Shown piece by piece: positions 3,999 through 5,378 of a DNA stretch of 5,378 nucleotides (its first letter is position 1; every line of letters starts with the position of its first letter). Under the pieces are notes generated by a model. That model searched no databases. It saw nothing but the letters and a program-made list of their open reading frames with translations, and was not told where the DNA came from. Origin of the DNA: Thermoplasmata archaeon. Lineage in GTDB: Archaea; Thermoplasmatota; Thermoplasmata; Lutacidiplasmatales; UBA184. Both the position numbers and the translations under genes were made by a program. Location of the stretch: positions 1 to 5,378 of the forward strand of contig JASIDM010000040.1 of assembly GCA_030044695.1 (NCBI GenBank). Direction: 5' to 3'.

Positions 3999-5378
3999 CT
4001 AGGCCTTGCGCCTGGGCACGGCGATGTTCACCAGGACGTTCTTCGTCCGGGTGTAGCTGGCGACGACGCCCGCGCCCTGCTCGGTCCCGAGGCCGCTCTC
4101 CTTGTGCCCGCCGAACGGGGTCTGGGGGAAGGTGAGCGGGGGCTCGTTCACGACGACCATCCCGGCCTCGAGCCGGCGGGCGACGTGGTGGGCCCATGCC
4201 AGGTCCCGCGTCCAGAGCGCCGCGAACAGTCCGTACGGCGTCGCGTTCGCGAGCCGTAGCGCCTCGTCGACCTCCGAGAAGGAGAACGCCGAGAGCACCG
4301 GGCCGAAGATCTCCTCCTTCGCCGCGCGGGCCTCCGGCGCGAGATCGGTGAGGACGGTCGGCAGCACGAAGTTCCCGTCCCGCAGCTTGGGGTCCGCGGC
4401 CTTGGTCCCCCCCGTGACGACCGTCCCTCCGTCGGCGCGGGCCGAGTCGACGTACTCCAGGACCCGAGCCTCCTGCTCGCGGGAGACGAGAGGTCCCATC
4501 TCCGTCCCCTCCTCGGAGCCCGGTCCCAGGCGGGTCGCCTCGGCGATCTTGCGCAGGCGCTCGATCAGCTCGGCCCGCACCGAGTCGTGGACGATCAGCC
4601 GCGAGCCGGCCCAGCACATCTGGCCGGCGTTGCCGAAGATCCCGAGCGCGATCCCGCGGGCGGCGCGTTCCAGATCGGCGTCCGGCAGCACGACGACGGG
4701 GCTCTTGCCCCCCAGCTCGAGGGTCGCTGGGATCACCCGCTCCGCCGCGATCGCGGCGATCCGGCGGCCGATCTCCCCGCTGCCGGTGAACGAGACCGAT
4801 CGGCATCGCGGGTCGCGGACCAGCGCCTCGCCGAGCTCCCCGCCCGGACCGGAGACCACGTTGAGGACCCCGTCCGGCAGCCCGGCCGCCTTCGCGAGCC
4901 GGGCCAGGCGGAACGCGGTGAGCGGCGTCAGGCTCGCCGGCTTGAGGACCACGGCGTTCCCCGCGGCGAGCGCGGGGGCGACCGAACGCATCGCGAGGAG
5001 GAGCGGATAGTTCCAGGGGGCGATGTGCACCGTGACCCCCAGGGGTTCGCGGAGCGTGTAGTTGAGCCGGCTGCCCGGAACGGGGATCGTCGACCCCTCG
5101 ACCTTGTCGGCGAGGCCGGCGACGTACTCGAACGTCCGCACGACGTAGCCGATGTCGATCCGGGCCTCGCGGATCGGCTTGCCCATGTTGCGGCTCTCGA
5201 GCCGGGCGAACTCCTCCGCCTGGGCCTCGAGCAACCCGGCGAGGCGCGCGAGCGCCTTCCCGCGGCGCGCCCCGTCACCCTGGGCCCAGTCGGAGCGTTC
5301 GAACGCCGCCTGCGCGGTCTCCATCGCTCGGCCCGCGTCGGTCCGGCGCCCCAGCGCCACGTGCGCGATCGGGAGGTT
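3999..5378 (-). CDS. NAD(P)-dependent aldehyde dehydrogenase, N-terminus outside window
   Basis: This ALDH-superfamily enzyme oxidises an aldehyde to a carboxylic acid with NAD(P)+ in the cytoplasm. The frame stays open to the right edge (459 codons plus stop). A GTG at 5360 is unlikely to be the true start: the six upstream codons (NLPIAH) continue the conserved strand that in this family precedes the VALG-type segment, and about 30-40 residues are still missing versus the usual 480-500. Numbering from that GTG, motifs are APWNYP (114-119, oxyanion Asn117), VVLKPAS (137-143, cofactor Lys140), FTGSGEIGR (191-199, nucleotide binding), LELGGKSP (214-221, general base Glu215), GNAGQMC (243-249, nucleophile Cys249) and EEIFGPV (349-355). 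TPFGGHKESGLG (414-425) lies near the C-terminus. All catalytic residues are present, so it should be active. Similarity is broadly to the betaine-aldehyde, aminobutyraldehyde and semialdehyde dehydrogenases; the substrate cannot be assigned. No partner pathway gene is visible. Confidence 0.94.
   Translation of the reverse strand, partial: NLPIAHVALGRRTDAGRAMETAQAAFERSDWAQGDGARRGKALARLAGLLEAQAEEFARLESRNMGKPIREARIDIGYVVRTFEYVAGLADKVEGSTIPVPGSRLNYTLREPLGVTVHIAPWNYPLLLAMRSVAPALAAGNAVVLKPASLTPLTAFRLARLAKAAGLPDGVLNVVSGPGGELGEALVRDPRCRSVSFTGSGEIGRRIAAIAAERVIPATLELGGKSPVVVLPDADLERAARGIALGIFGNAGQMCWAGSRLIVHDSVRAELIERLRKIAEATRLGPGSEEGTEMGPLVSREQEARVLEYVDSARADGGTVVTGGTKAADPKLRDGNFVLPTVLTDLAPEARAAKEEIFGPVLSAFSFSEVDEALRLANATPYGLFAALWTRDLAWAHHVARRLEAGMVVVNEPPLTFPQTPFGGHKESGLGTEQGAGVVASYTRTKNVLVNIAVPRRKA

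Noticed and set aside
2670..4259. 529-codon open frame on the plus strand
   Set aside because: It overlaps kptA in another frame and then runs antisense through two genes with clear family features or topology.
2632..4806. 724-codon open frame on the minus strand
   Set aside because: It spans rpoL's end, kptA, the membrane protein and much of the dehydrogenase in the wrong frames, with low-complexity Arg/Gly/Asp/Pro composition and no motifs.
1..5378. tRNA, rRNA, CRISPR array, insertion sequence or toxin-antitoxin pair
   Set aside because: No cloverleaf, regularly spaced repeats, transposase motifs or terminal inverted repeats were seen, and nearly all the sequence is accounted for by cellular genes.

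Overview
The window looks like a piece of a GC-rich archaeal chromosome. It carries transcription factor S, an RNA polymerase subunit Rpo11/RpoL, a zinc-ribbon form of the RNA 2'-phosphotransferase KptA, a PurD whose C-terminal half resembles archaeal versions, and short A/T islands placed where archaeal TATA boxes sit. A single-pass membrane protein with a cytoplasmic zinc ribbon and N-glycosylation sequons on the outside fits Thermoplasmatota or a similar euryarchaeal lineage. That placement is inference from gene content, not from a marker gene. Coding density is very high, with one 129-bp gap, two gaps of 52 and 63 bp, and overlaps elsewhere.

Layout. The left half (1-2225) is a minus-strand block read purD -> tfs -> asnS. 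purD and tfs are separated by 52 bp, which holds a possible promoter. tfs and asnS overlap by four bases (GTGA), and asnS runs off the left edge. The 129-bp gap at 2226-2354 is a divergent promoter region serving purD leftward and rpoL rightward. The plus-strand pair rpoL-kptA (2355-3330) is separated by 16 bp and probably co-transcribed. kptA converges on a minus-strand membrane zinc-ribbon gene (3327-3935), and the two genes share one palindromic CTAG as their stop codons. Upstream of that gene a 63-bp gap contains two abutting palindromes and a weak TATA-like site. The right end is a minus-strand aldehyde dehydrogenase whose start lies outside the window.

How the genes relate. Most of the window is information-processing housekeeping: a transcript-cleavage factor, a polymerase assembly subunit, a tRNA synthetase and an NAD-dependent RNA-modifying enzyme, arranged around a purine biosynthesis enzyme. 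The aldehyde dehydrogenase and the membrane zinc-ribbon protein have no visible functional tie to that set. I see no mobile elements, CRISPR array, tRNA or rRNA, and no clearly novel multi-gene system. The points most worth a second look are the rpoL-kptA pairing, the CTAG shared stop, the palindromes at 3965-3990, the apparent leaderless promoters and the unknown membrane protein.
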